From Chalara sp. BL73 (Eukaryota > Ascomycota > Leotiomycetes > Helotiales): 64,000 nt of DNA. Shown piece by piece: positions 11,809-24,900 of this stretch. The notes beneath the pieces were generated by a model. It saw only the letters and a list, made by a program, of their open reading frames with translations, was not told the DNA's origin and did no database searches. The position numbers were made by a program, and so were the translations under genes. Each line of letters starts with the position of its first letter. Position 1 is the first letter of the stretch. The stretch spans positions 124,001 through 188,000 of the forward strand of contig CAKJVC010000098.1 of NCBI GenBank assembly GCA_918026815.1, given 5' to 3'.

Positions 11809-12237
11809 AAAACTTTGAATAATGTAAAGGGAACAGAATCTTGGCGTACAAAAGGTAAGAGCATGGAAATTGTACGATTATTGGCAGATGCCGGCTAAGC
11901 CAGCCACCGGGTTATGTTGGTGGGTTCCAGGGTCGAAAAGCTTGCTGCACAGTTACTTGTGGTGTATTACATAGAAACACTTCATAAATCGGAACATGGC
12001 GTTCAAGGGAGGGCAAGCGGTACAACAATTCACTGACTGGTATCTCCAAGGGAAAAGGAAGGGGATCAATTCACATCAGAGCGATGGTACTACTCTGATA
12101 AGATTGCATCAGGGTAGCGAACTAAGTATGTTGACTACCTATGGCCTTCCATGAATCAACGCCTAAACATATTGCTATGCCTTCTAACAACTACCGCTAT
12201 GATATGCATATATGTGAGGATATGCCGGCCAAAAATC
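11809..12237. other. Convergent 3' intergenic region
   Basis: 430 bp between the 3' ends of CEG1 (plus) and the GPI-type surface protein gene (minus). No ORF or RNA gene is evident; presumably both 3' UTRs. Confidence 0.6.
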
Positions 12238-13888
12238 CTATGCCAACAGCCCAACAGCCACCATAATGATGGAAACTAGGATACTGGCTTGAATCCTAGC
12301 TGTGCCAGCTGTAGGAAATGTAGTACTGATAGTTAATGGCCTCGTTGCGCTCGTTCCATTCTTCGGAACACCAGTACTGGTACTCGTGAGTGTCAATCGC
12401 GTTGTGACCTTTGTAGTTGTCATCCCCGTTCCCCAACTTAATGAGGGAGCCATCTGTAATTGAGCGGTAGCGCCAGCGGGAAAAGTCATAGCTGGACTTG
12501 CGATGCCCGTTGGTGGACCAATAGATGACAATGCTCCAAGTGTTGGGGAGGATTCCGTGCTGGGTAATTGGAGGGTGAAGAAGGGGAGGGTGGTGTGGAT
12601 CGAGGAGGTACGGTGGGCGGCGGTTGTGTTGCAGGCGTAGATTGTTATGGTTGAGGGTTTATAGATGATCTTCAGGTTTTAGGATAGGATGGCAAAGGGG
12701 AAGAGGAGGACCTACTTCTTTGCTGGTTATTGTTACGGCGTTTGGGACTGCGGAACAGATCTTGGCGTTTTGGTCAGCGGTGCATTCATAGTTGTTTACA
12801 TAGAAGAGCTTGAGAGATTAAGGGTTATTGAATATCAGAGGACTTGCAGTAACGACACTTGTCAATTGGCTAGATGTGGATGTGTCCTTCGCTGGCACAG
12901 TCGAGATGCTTGTGTAGGTCGAGGCCGTGCTGGTGGCTGAAGTAGTTAAGCTAGAAAATGCTGTGTTCTTCACCGTCGTCGTTGAGATCCGAGTTATTTG
13001 TCCATCAACGATTGTCATTGTAAGTGTATATGCAGGTGGAGGACTTGGCGACGATGACGATAAAGTTGACGATATGCTTGGGAGAAGAACTGATTCAGTC
13101 TAGAAAACTCTATCATTAGCGCCTGGCTCTTCTTCCCTAACAACTGAATCTTTATGGTGAATTAGAGGTGGGACGTGAAAAATCGTTGAAGTTTCATTTA
13201 AGATTACTTATGGTAGCAAATGATGCAAGGTAAGTAATAAGAATGGGTGGCTGGATGATAACTGAGAGATAGCATAGCTATGATAGAAGTAATATGTTGG
13301 ATTACTCACTGATACTGTCACCGACGTTGTTTCGTAGGGAACATAAGTAGTGGCAGCCTGACGCATCGTCAGCTCCAGGTATCTTAGATACTTGAGAATT
13401 TCAAATCAAGTAGGAAATTTACTTACACCCAAATGAGAGGTAGTGATTGGGAATGCCTCGAAAGAACTCTTGCCGGTGATGACCACCGAACTGGATATAA
13501 TTATTGCCAAAGATGGAGTCGATGTGCCAGACGAGTTGGATACAGTCACTGTTCTTGTGACTGCCGATGTAGAGGATGTCAAAGAGCTACGTTTTGTGGT
13601 TGATTGAATGGCAGGGGTCGGCGAGATTGGTATTTCGGACGAAACTGTCCAGGTAGTCTGGAAGGTAACGGTGGATGGCTGGGCAGTTGTGGTAGAAACC
13701 AAAACAATAGTGCTAATAACCCCGAGATCACCAACCGTCAAACCCAAAGAAACTGGCCCATTATCAGCTGCAAGGATCTCACGACCATCGCTGTGATTGC
13801 CAACGTAGGTAGGCCTAGGCCGATCATGAGCCCAAGCTAAACTTCCAACAAAGGCAACTGAGAGACCGAAGATTGCCTTCATTTTCAT
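12238..13888 (-). CDS. Ser/Thr-rich secreted protein, probably GPI-anchored
   Basis: Cell-surface or wall mannoprotein candidate. Exons on the minus strand: 13888-13427, 13357-13310, 13099-12848, 12808-12716 and 12669-12238, 428 aa. The N-terminus MKMKAIFGLSVAFVGSLAWA is a signal peptide. Most of the chain is Ser/Thr-rich with TTT/STS runs suited to O-glycosylation. A small Cys-bearing segment (YECTADQNAKICS, IYACNTTA) lies near residues 325-365. The C-terminus is hydrophobic (IQASILVSIIMVAVGLLA) after small residues, as in GPI-attachment signals. Exon 3 to 4 is problematic: read straight through it meets TAA at 12820-12818. A GC-AG intron (GCAAGT at 12847, 39 bp) removes that stop in phase 0. 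The function of the ectodomain is unknown. Confidence 0.7.
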
Positions 13889-15726
13889 GAGAGGGAGTGA
13901 CGAGAAGTTACCAGAGCAAGGCGTGCTTGAGAATAGAGTGGAACGTAAGGTATATCTATGGTTTATGTGAATGTATAACAGGCATTGTCTGTGTTCCACA
14001 AGTCAGAGAAAGTTGATGAGAGTTGTGTGAATGTTGAATCCCAGAGAAAGTCCTCCTCTTTTATGAGCCCTCTTCGAAGCGAGGCATCATGGGACTGGCT
14101 CTAATAAAAGAGTGCAGTCACCAAAGGTGGTGAAAAGGCTGCCTTTGCCATATGTAACAGCCAATCGTCCAGATAGGAGTCATTGTTTGGTCGAAATGAT
14201 GTATCTAAAATCTTCTCGACATAAAATGCTCCTGCCACTATTAGAGCATTAAAAGGAAGTATATAGCCATTGGGCAGCTAGATAAATGTACATCTATCTC
14301 GTTTTGTTTCTTACATGCCAGACTATGTCGTCGTTAAAGAACATCACGTACAAAATTTAGTGCTAGAAGAAATGACCTTACTGTTGACAGGTTACCCAGG
14401 GGAAGAGCACAATCACGCTGGGGGATTGCTGATGTACTCATGTAAACGTTAGCATATAATCATATCATTTCTGATCATACGTGCCATATTCTCTGGATTG
14501 CTATACCTTTTCACGATACCTTGGTTTCATGACAACGCTTGTGCCCTCTTGAATAGCTAAAGCGATCTAGACGTGCAGTGGAAAAGGAGGACTTGACAGA
14601 GTGGATGAAGCAGACTTTGCAGCAAAGCCTCTATAGGTTGAAATTAGGATGAGATTGACGTGGTATGCGTCTACTAATAGTCTGGTGTTACAATGTTTGT
14701 TCGTTTTAGTTTAGGCAAGTGTTTCCATTGACTAGTACACCTTTCCTCTCAACATGCTAATGTAAACCTTTCGTACAGTAAGGGCAAGATGACATACAGT
14801 TTAGCAGCCCTTATCATATTCTAATGTGCTAAAACTCTTGACGCACTGATGATGGGCCATAGAGTTGACTTATGGAAGCTGAATGTAAAATTTGAACAAA
14901 GGAGCGCTGCCCGCTGAAATATTGCTCAGAAGACTTCCTGATAGATCTTACGATTTAGGAGAGGATAAATAATCCATCCGATGATTATGACAGCCTGATT
15001 ACCCCCAAAATCAGCCTAGCTAAGTACTAGGTCAATATCTAGCTTACTTCATAGAGTAACATTCCAGTAGCTAAAGACACAGAGTTCAGCATTCAGCATT
15101 AGCCAACATAAGTGCTGTCCATAAATATTGGGCTCCTCGGTAGCCTCTCAGCACAGAAAAGCAAGGGCATAAATTATTCTTTCAGATAGCATTGTCAAGC
15201 CCGACCTTGAGGTCGCTAGGTGCGGTAGAACTATATCACCAAAAGTCAGAAGGTGAGAGAAGATTATCATTCCATACTAGCTTATACACCTGCTGGCCGA
15301 TACAAAGAGTGTCATATTGATTCAAGAGCATCTTTGACCGCATTTCCAGAGAGTCGTTCTGTCTGCGGACACTATTAGCCTCCGTGCGGTGGCTGAACTC
15401 AGTTACAGGCAACGTAGGCATTCTTTCGATTAAACCCACAATTTTATATTTCTAGATGTCTTTGATGTGAATTGATCCAAATATACAAATGAATCTGGGG
15501 TGCTAATGGTGGATGCTGAGCTAGATGAGGATTTGGACGGAATAGGGCCCAATACAACGCGCTTGGCAAAACGCGCTTCTTCGTGCGACACCCGTGTAAT
15601 TCTCCACTTCTAACACGTCCTACGCAACATCCCCAAGAAAACCTATGCCTTACTCTTACTGTCTAATCCTTCCACACTGGATCTCTTAACGGTCTCCTTA
15701 GTGCTGCGACTCGAGTTCTGAACAAG
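13889..15726. other. Long intergenic region between surface-protein gene and PDS5
   Basis: 1.8 kb, AT-rich. The only notable frame is minus strand 15439-15236 (67 codons), which continues in the same frame past two TGA stops to about 15084; see findings. Short direct repeat TTCAGCATTCAGCATT at about 15087. Two ACGCGC motifs lie 150-170 bp before the PDS5 ATG. The rest shows nothing recognisable. Confidence 0.5.
15557..15576 (+). promoter_or_regulatory. Paired ACGCG (MCB-like) motifs upstream of PDS5
   Basis: ACGCGC occurs at 15557-15562 and 15571-15576, about 150-170 bp before the PDS5 start. ACGCG is the core of the MluI cell-cycle box bound by the MBF complex at G1/S genes in fungi, and cohesin factors are commonly in that regulon. 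The assignment is inference from motif and target type. Confidence 0.4.
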
Positions 15727-18700
15727 ATGGCTCCGCGCGAGCAGGAGCCAGCTCTTTTGGGGCTGAACTTCAACCAGCCTCTGTCATGGAGGGCAGGAAA
15801 ACCTATAGCCACGGGTGAGCTGCATAAAAGACTCGATGCGCTGTCGAATGAACTTTCGGAGATGGACCAGGAGGAAATAGACAAGAGCTCATTGACAGGC
15901 GTGGCTAAGGAACTTGCGGCACATAACCTTCTTAACCACAAGGACAAAGGCGTACGCGCATTTACAGCATGCTGTCTTGTGGACGTCTTGAAGTTATGCG
16001 CTCCAGATGCGCCATTTACTGGAACTCAGTTGAAGGTAGAAAACATTGGAACATGCTGTAGCGCAGATAGCTGATAACAAGCCAGGATATCTTCACACTT
16101 TTTATCACCTCCATACTTCCTGCGCTTTCAGATCCTTCTAATGCATATAATCCTCAGCACAAATATGTTCTGCAGTCTCTTGCGGAGGTTAAGAGCATTG
16201 TATTGGTTATGGATCTTCCGAATGCGGATGTGTTGATGGTGCACCTTTTCAGCTCCTTCTTCGATATTATTTCTGGATCCTCGAAGTCCTCTACTGGGGA
16301 GCAGATAGCCAAGGATATACAATATCATATGACACAGATGCTTGTTACGTTGGTTGATGAGGCCTCTAGTCTTCCAACTCAAGCGGTAGACATTATTGTT
16401 GCTCAATTCCTGCGCGCATCCACACCGGGTTCTGGTAAGACACACAATGGTGAAAATCAGGATGAACGACAGTCAACTTTACTTCCTAAGGAGCTCCCCG
16501 AGGCATACAATATGGCAAAAACTATTTGCAATGCATGTCCAGAGAAGATGGGTAGATACATTAGCCAATACTTCAATGAGGTTATCATAGATTCAAGCGG
16601 ATCTGCCAAGGCGAATGGACATCGCGGAAAGGGAGAAGGGTCGGATGACGAAGATGCTGCGACTGCGGAGGCGGACATGAAGGAACTGTTAAAGGCACAT
16701 AAGTTACTGCGTGAACTATGGCGAGTATGCCCGTCTGTTCTGCAGAATGTGATTCCTCAGCTAGAAGCTGAGCTCTCCGCTGAAAATGTCGACCTTCGAA
16801 AGCTAGCGACTGAAACTTTGGGAGACATAATTTCAGGAATTGGAGCCGCTGGCCCACCTCCATCACCAATTATGGATCCTACGGCGTATCCACCAGCAAC
16901 GATTGAAGATTACCCAGTTTCCCATACATCTGATAGCATCCTTACGACGCCAATTTCACCACAATCTTTCGCGCAGACACATCCTTCTGTGTACAATAAT
17001 TTTATTGGAAGAGGTAAGGATAAGTCACAGGTCATCCGATCAGGCTGGACTACCGCCATAGGAAGAATTTTAGTGACTTCGGCTGGCGGCATTGGACTAA
17101 GTCGTGATGAAGAATCTACCTTAGTGAAAGGACTCGCAGAAAAGCTTAATGATGGAGATGACAAGGTCAGACTTGCGGCAGTTAGAGTTATTGCTACTTT
17201 TAGCCTTCGAGATGTCATGACAAAGCTTGCACCAAATGGAAGCATTGGCAGTCCTAACTCAGTGCTGGGCTATCTAGCGGACCGAGTAAGAGATCGCAAG
17301 AGCTTCGTCCGTGTAGAAGCCATGACGGCTTTGGGGAAAATATGGGGCGTCGCGACTGGCGAAATCGCTGCAGGCAATGAGTCGGTGATCACTGCATTAG
17401 GCGGAATCCCGTCGAAGATTTTTGACGCTTATTATGCGAATGATCTGGAAATCAATGTTCTTCTGGACCATGTCATGTTTGAGCAGCTTATACCCTTATC
17501 TTACCCTCCTAAAAAAGCTAAGGGCTCCAAGGCCACCAATGGCAATTCTCAAACACAGACTAACGGCGACGTTCAGTTCGATGCCGATAAAATTCGCACG
17601 GAGCGTATTCTGCTTTTGGTAAAGTCCCTTGACTCAAAGTCGAAAAAGGCGTTCTTCGCCATACAGTCTCGGCAAAAGGCATATTCTGATGTTCTGAAAG
17701 TATTTCTACAACGTTGTGAGGAATACAACGGAGGCGTTATGGATGAAAATGCAAAGGGCATCAAGGTCAAGCTTGATGTTGTGATTAAGTGGTTCACTGC
17801 TCTATTGCCTGACTCACCTCGGGTCAATAGCGACCTGCAGAAGTACGCGAAAATGCATGACAGGCGGAGCTACCAGCTCCTGAGATTTGCCATGGACCCA
17901 GAGAAAGACTTCAAAACCGTACACAACTCTATCAGAGAGTTTCAGAAGCGTATCAATGAGGCATCCACAGCGCCGGCTGGACTTTTGGAGACTTTGGTTC
18001 CTATCATCTATCGTGCATCGTCCTTGGTATACAATAAAGGCAATCTTCCGGCTATCTTGCAATATTCCACAAGCGGTCAGAATGAGCTTCAAGCAGTGGC
18101 GAGCGAGTTGAATCAGGAAATATCACAAAGGATGCCCGATATCTTCAAGAATAATATCAAAGAGCTATGCACACTTCTGCATAGCGATGTTCCGTCAGAT
18201 ATCAAACCCAACGATCCGAGTAGTGTTCAGAACCTACGTGCGCTTGCTCAATTTGCCAAGGGAAGACCAGACGACATTCCCAAGGACCGCGGGTTCATCA
18301 AGACCTTGGTTCAATTTGGGCTCTATGGCACACCAGCCAAGGCCGCAAAATATGCTGTCAATATATTGATTGTGGCCACAGACAGCAAAGAAATGTACGT
18401 GAAAGATCTTCTCGAGCAGTCAACTCATAACTGGATTTATGGAGAGGATCATTTCTTGACAAAACTTGCAACCATCAGCCAGCTCTCATTGTTGGATCCA
18501 GAACAAACTGATGAGGCAAACGATCTGATTCTCGACATTACAACCCAACAGATTCTTTTGCAGGTTCGGACCATGAAGCAGGACACAGACGCAGGCTGGC
18601 AATTAGATGAAGAATTGGATGAGGAATGTGAAGCGAAGTGCTGGGCTCTCAAAATTCTTGTTAACCGCGTACGAACCATCAAGGAACCTAAGATTGCTAA

Positions 18701-20753
18701 GGACCTTGCTATCCCAATTTTTAAATTGTTGAATACATTGGTGTATAAGAATGGGGAGATCTCGAAAGAAAACAACACTCCACGTCATCATAGATCTCGA
18801 TTACGACTAAAAGCGGCACATTTGCTTCTGAAGTTATGCAAGAATAAGATCTTTGATGAGATGCTTACTGCCACAGCGTTCAACCGCTTGGCGTGTGTGG
18901 CACTGGATGGACGACCTGAAGTCCGGCGAGGCTTCATAGAGAAACTGCAGAAGTACCTAGTGAAGGGACATATCTCAAGTCGGTTCTACAGCATCATGTT
19001 CATTATGGCACATGAACCTGAGAAAGATTTCAAGAAGTTCATTATGACATGGATTCGCTCTCAAACGAGAGTATTACACCAACATAAGACTAATACTATG
19101 GAGTCAGCATTTGCGCGACTGTTGTCTCTTCTCGCCCATCATCCAGATTATCCTACAGAGGCAGAGACGGAAGAAAAACTTCTAGCTGAATGGAAAGATC
19201 ATGCAAAGTATATTATTTATTATCTCGACACCGTTTCTACAGAAGAGAACCTTGGATTGATATACAAGTACGCTGAACGAGTTAAACAAGCACGGGATGC
19301 CATTGATCCAACTCAGTCCGAGCGGCTATATGTCCTAAGCGATCTTGCACAAGCGATAATCAGAGTATGGGAGGTCAAGAAGGGTTGGAGGATCCGCATA
19401 TTTCCAGGAAAAGTCTTGTTGTCTTCTACCCTGTTTGCTGCACTTCCAAGCCATGAGGTTGCACAAGAGATCGCTGAAAAGGATTACCTGCCTGAGGGGA
19501 TAGACGATGAATCTTTGGAAGGCCTAGTGCGAAACTATAACAAGCAGGTAAATTAATATCTCCCTCTATGGGTTTGGAAATACTAATGGTTGATGTAGGG
19601 AAAGCAAAAGCGTAAGGTTGACGATAGAGACGAAGATGGCCAGCCGGCCACCAAAAAGGTCAAATCAGCCACCAAACCTAGGCCTCGACCGTCTGCTACC
19701 CCAAAGCCTAGCAAGGAGAAGAAGTCTACAAAGCAGAAGAGACAGAAACCGGATGATGAATTCACAACACCAGTAGCAAGCCCTGAAAATAGGCGAAAGA
19801 GTGGTCGGGGCGCGAGTGCTGCCAAGGTTTATAGGGATCGCGATGATAGTGAGGACGATGAAGAGATGATGGAGGGGGTAGCGGAATGGGAGTACCTTGA
19901 TGACCAGCCTACATCCGGATCTGATCAAGAGGCAAACTCAAATGAGGACGATAGTAATGCTACGCCATCTCTCGAATCCGAATCAGGGGAAGAAGCAGAT
20001 GAAGCAGAACCTGATCGTACCCCGCCAAAACCAATTGGTAAAGCTAGGAAGCCGAAAACTCCTCGGAGTACTTCGAAGACTTCCGCAAAGAAGCGTACCA
20101 TCAGCGATGAGAAGGTTGTGAGTGAAGATGAGAATGAGGATGTTGAAATGGAAGAAGTCTCGCCGCCAAAATCTGCATCTACGAAAAAGACGAAGCCAAC
20201 GAAAAATGGCGTTGCACAACAAGGGCCCCAACGATTGGCACGAGGAGCAAGATCAAAGGCTCAGGATAGGTCAGTGGAGGACAGTGATGAGGATGGAGAG
20301 TTGAGTGACGCCCCAGCTGTGAAAACAGTGTCCGCGAAGAAGAAAGCGAAAGCTACACCGAGGAAGCCACAGAACCTTGAGGATGACGAGGAGAACGAGG
20401 AGAACAAAGAGCTAGGCGACGTCACACGTCCGAAGACAACATCTGCGAGGAACAGCAAGACGAAGGCTCCCGCCAAAGAATCTGTAGTTGCACCAAAGCC
20501 GAAGAGAGGCGCCAAAGCCGCAAAGGAAAAGTCACCGAGTCCGGAACCGGAGGAAGAGCAAGAGGATCATGAGATCGCGGAAGCAGAAGACACGCCGCCT
20601 CCAAAGTCAATTGCCAAATCTGCATCTTCCCGGAAGGCAAAGGCTCCAATCCTAGGAAAGAAGGTCCCTGTGTCAAAAGCACCTACACGTTCAACTCGAG
20701 CATTGAAGGGAAAGGGGAAGCAGGACATCTACGACATGGAAGAGTCCGAATAA
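15727..20753 (+). CDS. PDS5: Sister-chromatid cohesion protein Pds5 (Spo76/BimD family)
   Basis: HEAT-repeat regulator of cohesin that binds the Scc1 subunit, helps maintain cohesion and recruits Wapl/Eco1. Exons 15727-16035, 16086-19547 and 19599-20753, giving 1641 aa, in the normal size range for filamentous fungi. The first ~1250 residues are continuous alpha-helical repeats, with family-like segments such as HNLLNHKDKGVRAFTACCLVDVLKLCAPDAPF and QHKYVLQSLAEVKSIVL near the N-terminus. The last ~390 residues form a low-complexity tail of alternating acidic and Lys/Pro/Ser blocks with several SAKK/SARN/RGAK basic patches, as in other Pds5 proteins, where such tails bind DNA or chromatin. Splice junctions (GTAGAA...CCAG; GTAAAT...TAG) keep phase exactly. 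Confidence 0.95.
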
Positions 20754-21998
20754 CCAACACCTATATAACTATTAGGAGAGCTGCATAGCTGATATGGTAT
20801 CTTCACGTTTGGAAATACGGGATTGTTGGAGTATGTATAATGGAACATGGAGGTCGGATGAGGTCGCGTACTTGTGGATAACAGTTGATGAAAAACATTG
20901 CTTTGTGTTTGTGTATAAGCAAAGAGGGAGGAACATAACCTTGGCGGTGATTTGAGTAACGAGGGCATGAAAGTATTTAGCTGCATTATGAGCGATTTTT
21001 TCACTATCATTACTTGCATTTTTGTTTGATTGGATGTGTACAGATAAGCAAGTGGAAGTAGTCTGATTTGAGAGTTTCGTACCATGAAACTGTCCTCTTC
21101 GTTATTAAGCGCCTTTTAAACTACTCCGTCCACCTCAGAGATGCGGAACTTGTCGCAATGCGAAACTCCCTTCCCTACGTGCCGATGGATCATTAAACTA
21201 AGACTTGCCACCACTTTCATGCACAACTTGAATTACTGATACTCGCTCATAATTCACTGAAAAGGTAGCCCGTACACTGTTTAGGATAAGCGCTACGAGA
21301 AAATACTCCCGTATTGTCAGCACCGCACCCGGATCCTTCGGCGTCAGTCGTCCCTCGCCGTCCTTCCACATCATCCACTGATGTCACAACTTGAATCACA
21401 TGACCATTATCACTCACCATCACAAAGTAGAAGATAAGTAGCACAAGTAGATGGAACGAATGTATTCTTAAAGTAGCTGATCGCTCAAAGTTAAAGTCAA
21501 AGCCTCAGAAAAATCGCTTGCGCATAAATCTCGCGCTCGAGACCGGTTTAATTTGTAGTAACCCTTACAATACAAGTCGTCTAAATCCCAAGTTTGTTTG
21601 TGCCCAGAAAATAAATGCGACCTGCCTTCTCTCGCATGCTTGCCGCCCGGATCCCTAGTTGCAAGAAGGACAAGAACCTAAACGCCTATTGTACAATCTG
21701 CAATGACCCCTGGTGCACGCTAAGGAAAGGAAAGGAAATGTAGCTAGGTTGTGCTGGGTGGTGAGTTGTTTCGGGGGAGAGGTTGGGATAGAGGGTAATG
21801 GCGTCTCCTGATGATTCTGGTTGCGACACGATCAATAGACCTCGGGATGTGAGGTTGTGAGACAGTAGACAGGTGGCACTGTCATGTGCTCTTCGATCTT
21901 GGTCACGTGTACGGTACATGGTTTGCGAAATGTTCCTAGCTACTCTTTATGTGATATTAGTGTTTGGTAGGTCGAGTATGGTGTGGTGATGAAAAGAA
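20754..21998. other. Convergent 3' intergenic region PDS5 / RCO1
   Basis: 1.24 kb between two gene ends that face each other. Minus-strand frames at 20729-21085, 21247-21444 and 21686-21919 have no coding character. Probably the two 3' UTRs plus spacer. Confidence 0.55.
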
Positions 21999-24900
21999 TC
22001 AGCCTGACATCTCGGTGTCTTTATCGTTCTCGGCCGCAGTGACCGTGTCGGTAGTGGCCTCGGCTTGCATCTCTGGCGCTGTGCTTTGGTCTCTGGCTGG
22101 AGTTTTCTGCCTCTCAGTCGTCCTCTCTGCCTCTACGCTCTTTTCTCCCTCGGGAGTCTTTGTACGAAGATCTTTCTCGACCTTAATTGTTTCGACTGTG
22201 TCAAGTTCTGATTGCCACTCGCCGGAAGAGGATTTTGAGGGCTCCGCGGATGTTTCCTTTTCACGCGATTCGGAAAGATCCTCGACCTCCACTTCTGGAA
22301 CAGCCATCTCAACGTCTGCGGGCTCTATAGTACCTTTGACGGAAGCATTTGGTTCTTCCAGTGCTTCACTGGTAGTACTTAAAATAGTATTGATCAAATC
22401 TCGCATGGCACGTAAACTCTGTTCTGTAGAAGCATCACGACGATTCGCTATGATATCTTCTGGAGTTCCTAGCGCAATCATGGACACGACATCAGGGGGT
22501 GCATGAGTCTACCAATCAAGAATTTAGCGTTGTAATGAAACCAGGAATTATCGGAAATGAAACCGAGATTACGTCATCACATGACAAGGATACTTACAAG
22601 CAAAGTCTTCGTGAGAATTTGAATGCTATCAGGTAGAGGTCGTGCAAGCGCTGTAAGATTAAGCGCTGCTTGTTGCTTCTCAAGGTCCGCCTTCTCCCAT
22701 GCACTGTTATCAAGTTGTGGATGGGATATCTTTTGGCGTTTGGCGGAACGAACTGGTCGAGGTAAATGGCCATATTTGTCACGGACTCTGTTTAGATCTG
22801 TTAGTAAATTTTGTTGGACGATACAATCGATGTTGAACATACTTGGAGATGAAATCAAGCTTAACACTCTTTTCAGGGAGTTTGTAAATCTTTCCATACT
22901 CGCTTTGGTCAATATATCCCTGCTCCTCTTCATCATCTGTGAGCTCGTTCTCAATTTCGATGTAGCCATTATTTCTAATGCCACGGGAAGCTGCCCCTCG
23001 TACTGGAATGATGGGTTGTGAGTTTTTGAGCTTGCGGAATCGATGAGCAGGTGCTAGACTTCCTGGAATGGTAACGAGAAGATCATTAACATGCGCTGGG
23101 CATCTAAATGGCTTGCCAAGGGTTGGCTCCTTTGCCATCGGAGGGTTGATGCAGTCAAGATGCCATGAGAGAGGGCAGAAATTGCACGGGATGATTGCAC
23201 GATCCGGTGACCGAGCTTGACCATTGCACTGATGGCAAAGAATGGCCTTTCCTTTGCTGTCCTTTAATCTAAAGTAGTCCGGTGCATCTTCCCAGCCACC
23301 TCTACCTCCCCTTAGACTTTGTTAGTCGCATTGCACTCACCGTACAAGACGAGCAACTTACTTGGGTTTCGGTGCGGTTACCTCCTCGTACTCTCCAGAT
23401 TCACCAGTTTTCACTCCCTCGAAATGCTCACGAATGTCTTGGGTAAGATGAAAAGCACTCGGGTTCTTTCTGTCTATGCGTGATAGAAGTTTGCCGAAGA
23501 TGCCGTTATCCTCTCTCCGGGAACCATCAGTTCTGAAAATACAGACATTGCAATACCATTCGTTTGGAAGGATAGAATTTTTATCAATTGGTGGATCAGC
23601 ACAGATGTAGTGGAAGGATCGAGTGCAGCCATCGCAAAGGACTAATTCTCCATTCCCACTGCATGAAGCGCAATAATCGTCATTGCCGTCATCCTGAAAA
23701 ACACGAGTTAGCATTGAATGATGGTGATGTGGCAAGTTGTGTTAGAATGTGGGGGTAGTAGTGGGCTGTGGGCTGGCGTCGCTCGGTAAAGGCGGAATGC
23801 AGAGATTGCTGGCCATATGCATTTCGTCGGCCAGGAAAACGAAAAGAGAAATCGAAATACAAGTAAATTGGGGACAAATGCCTTGCTCCAGTGCCTTTAA
23901 GCAGCTACCAATCGTTTTTCTGATGATTTCGAAGGCGGATGTGAGAAATTTGATAGACAAAACACGCATAATGCGGGACCACTCTCCTCAAGCATCAATC
24001 GCCTTTATTTAGATTCATCATAAAGACGAGGAAGAAAGAAAATCAAAGACGGAACTCGAGCTGCGAAGGAGGGGATTTTAAAAATAACTTACTTGACCGT
24101 TCAGGAGCCCCCCTGATGGGCTATTTCGTTCACCGCTTGCTCGTGGAAATCCAGCGGTGGCACCTTTCTTCTTCATTGGCCTAGAAAATATGTTAATACT
24201 GAGGACTTTTGCCATCAAGAAAAAAGAAATGAATTGTTTCAAGAGTCACAGGCACAGCCATGAAGTCTTGTTGAGGTGTATGTGCCAATGGAATTTGTCG
24301 GTAGCACTTCAGGCAAGGCTAATCTAAGGCACAGTTGGGCCACAAATCAATCGCGAGGCAGCACAGGGCGCCCAAGTTCAATAATAATTCCACCCCAAAG
24401 ATGCAGAATAGAAGTAAATCGAAATCTATTTACTTACGACATTTTGACTCGTAGACCAGTACCAGTCTTTGTCTTTCTGGTTGGTCGACCAAAGCCACTA
24501 GGGGTTCCAGCACGAGACGTTGAGAGCGATCCAGGTGCCAGATCGTTCTGGAAGGATAGATTTGTTGGCGAGCTCAACGTATCAGAATTGTTATCATTGA
24601 TACTTTGGGATTGCCGCGTCTTTTTGTTGTAATTCAAGCGAAGCTTCGTACGAGCTTTTGACGGGGGAGGCGCCGTCACCGAAACAGAATCGTCTGCATC
24701 AGACTGCGACTCGGGCTCTGTGAGAAGTGGAAGATCCTCCCTAACATCTCTCAAAGAGCTTTCCTTAACAGGGCCAGCGTTTTTGGTGGCTGCTTCTCTC
24801 ACGTTGCGTTTCATACGTTGAATCTTGTCGTTCTCATCGTAAGGCAAGCGACCTGGGGTTTTGTTTGGATCAACCTTTTGCTTCTTCAGTTTAGATGCTT

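Noticed and set aside
20729..21085. 118-codon minus-strand ORF downstream of PDS5
   Set aside because: Overlaps the PDS5 end and has the composition expected of the reverse of an AT-rich 3' UTR.
22011..22506. 180-codon plus-strand ORF opposite the RCO1 last exon
   Set aside because: Shadow of the acidic RCO1 C-terminus, giving an artefactual Ser/Val-rich sequence.
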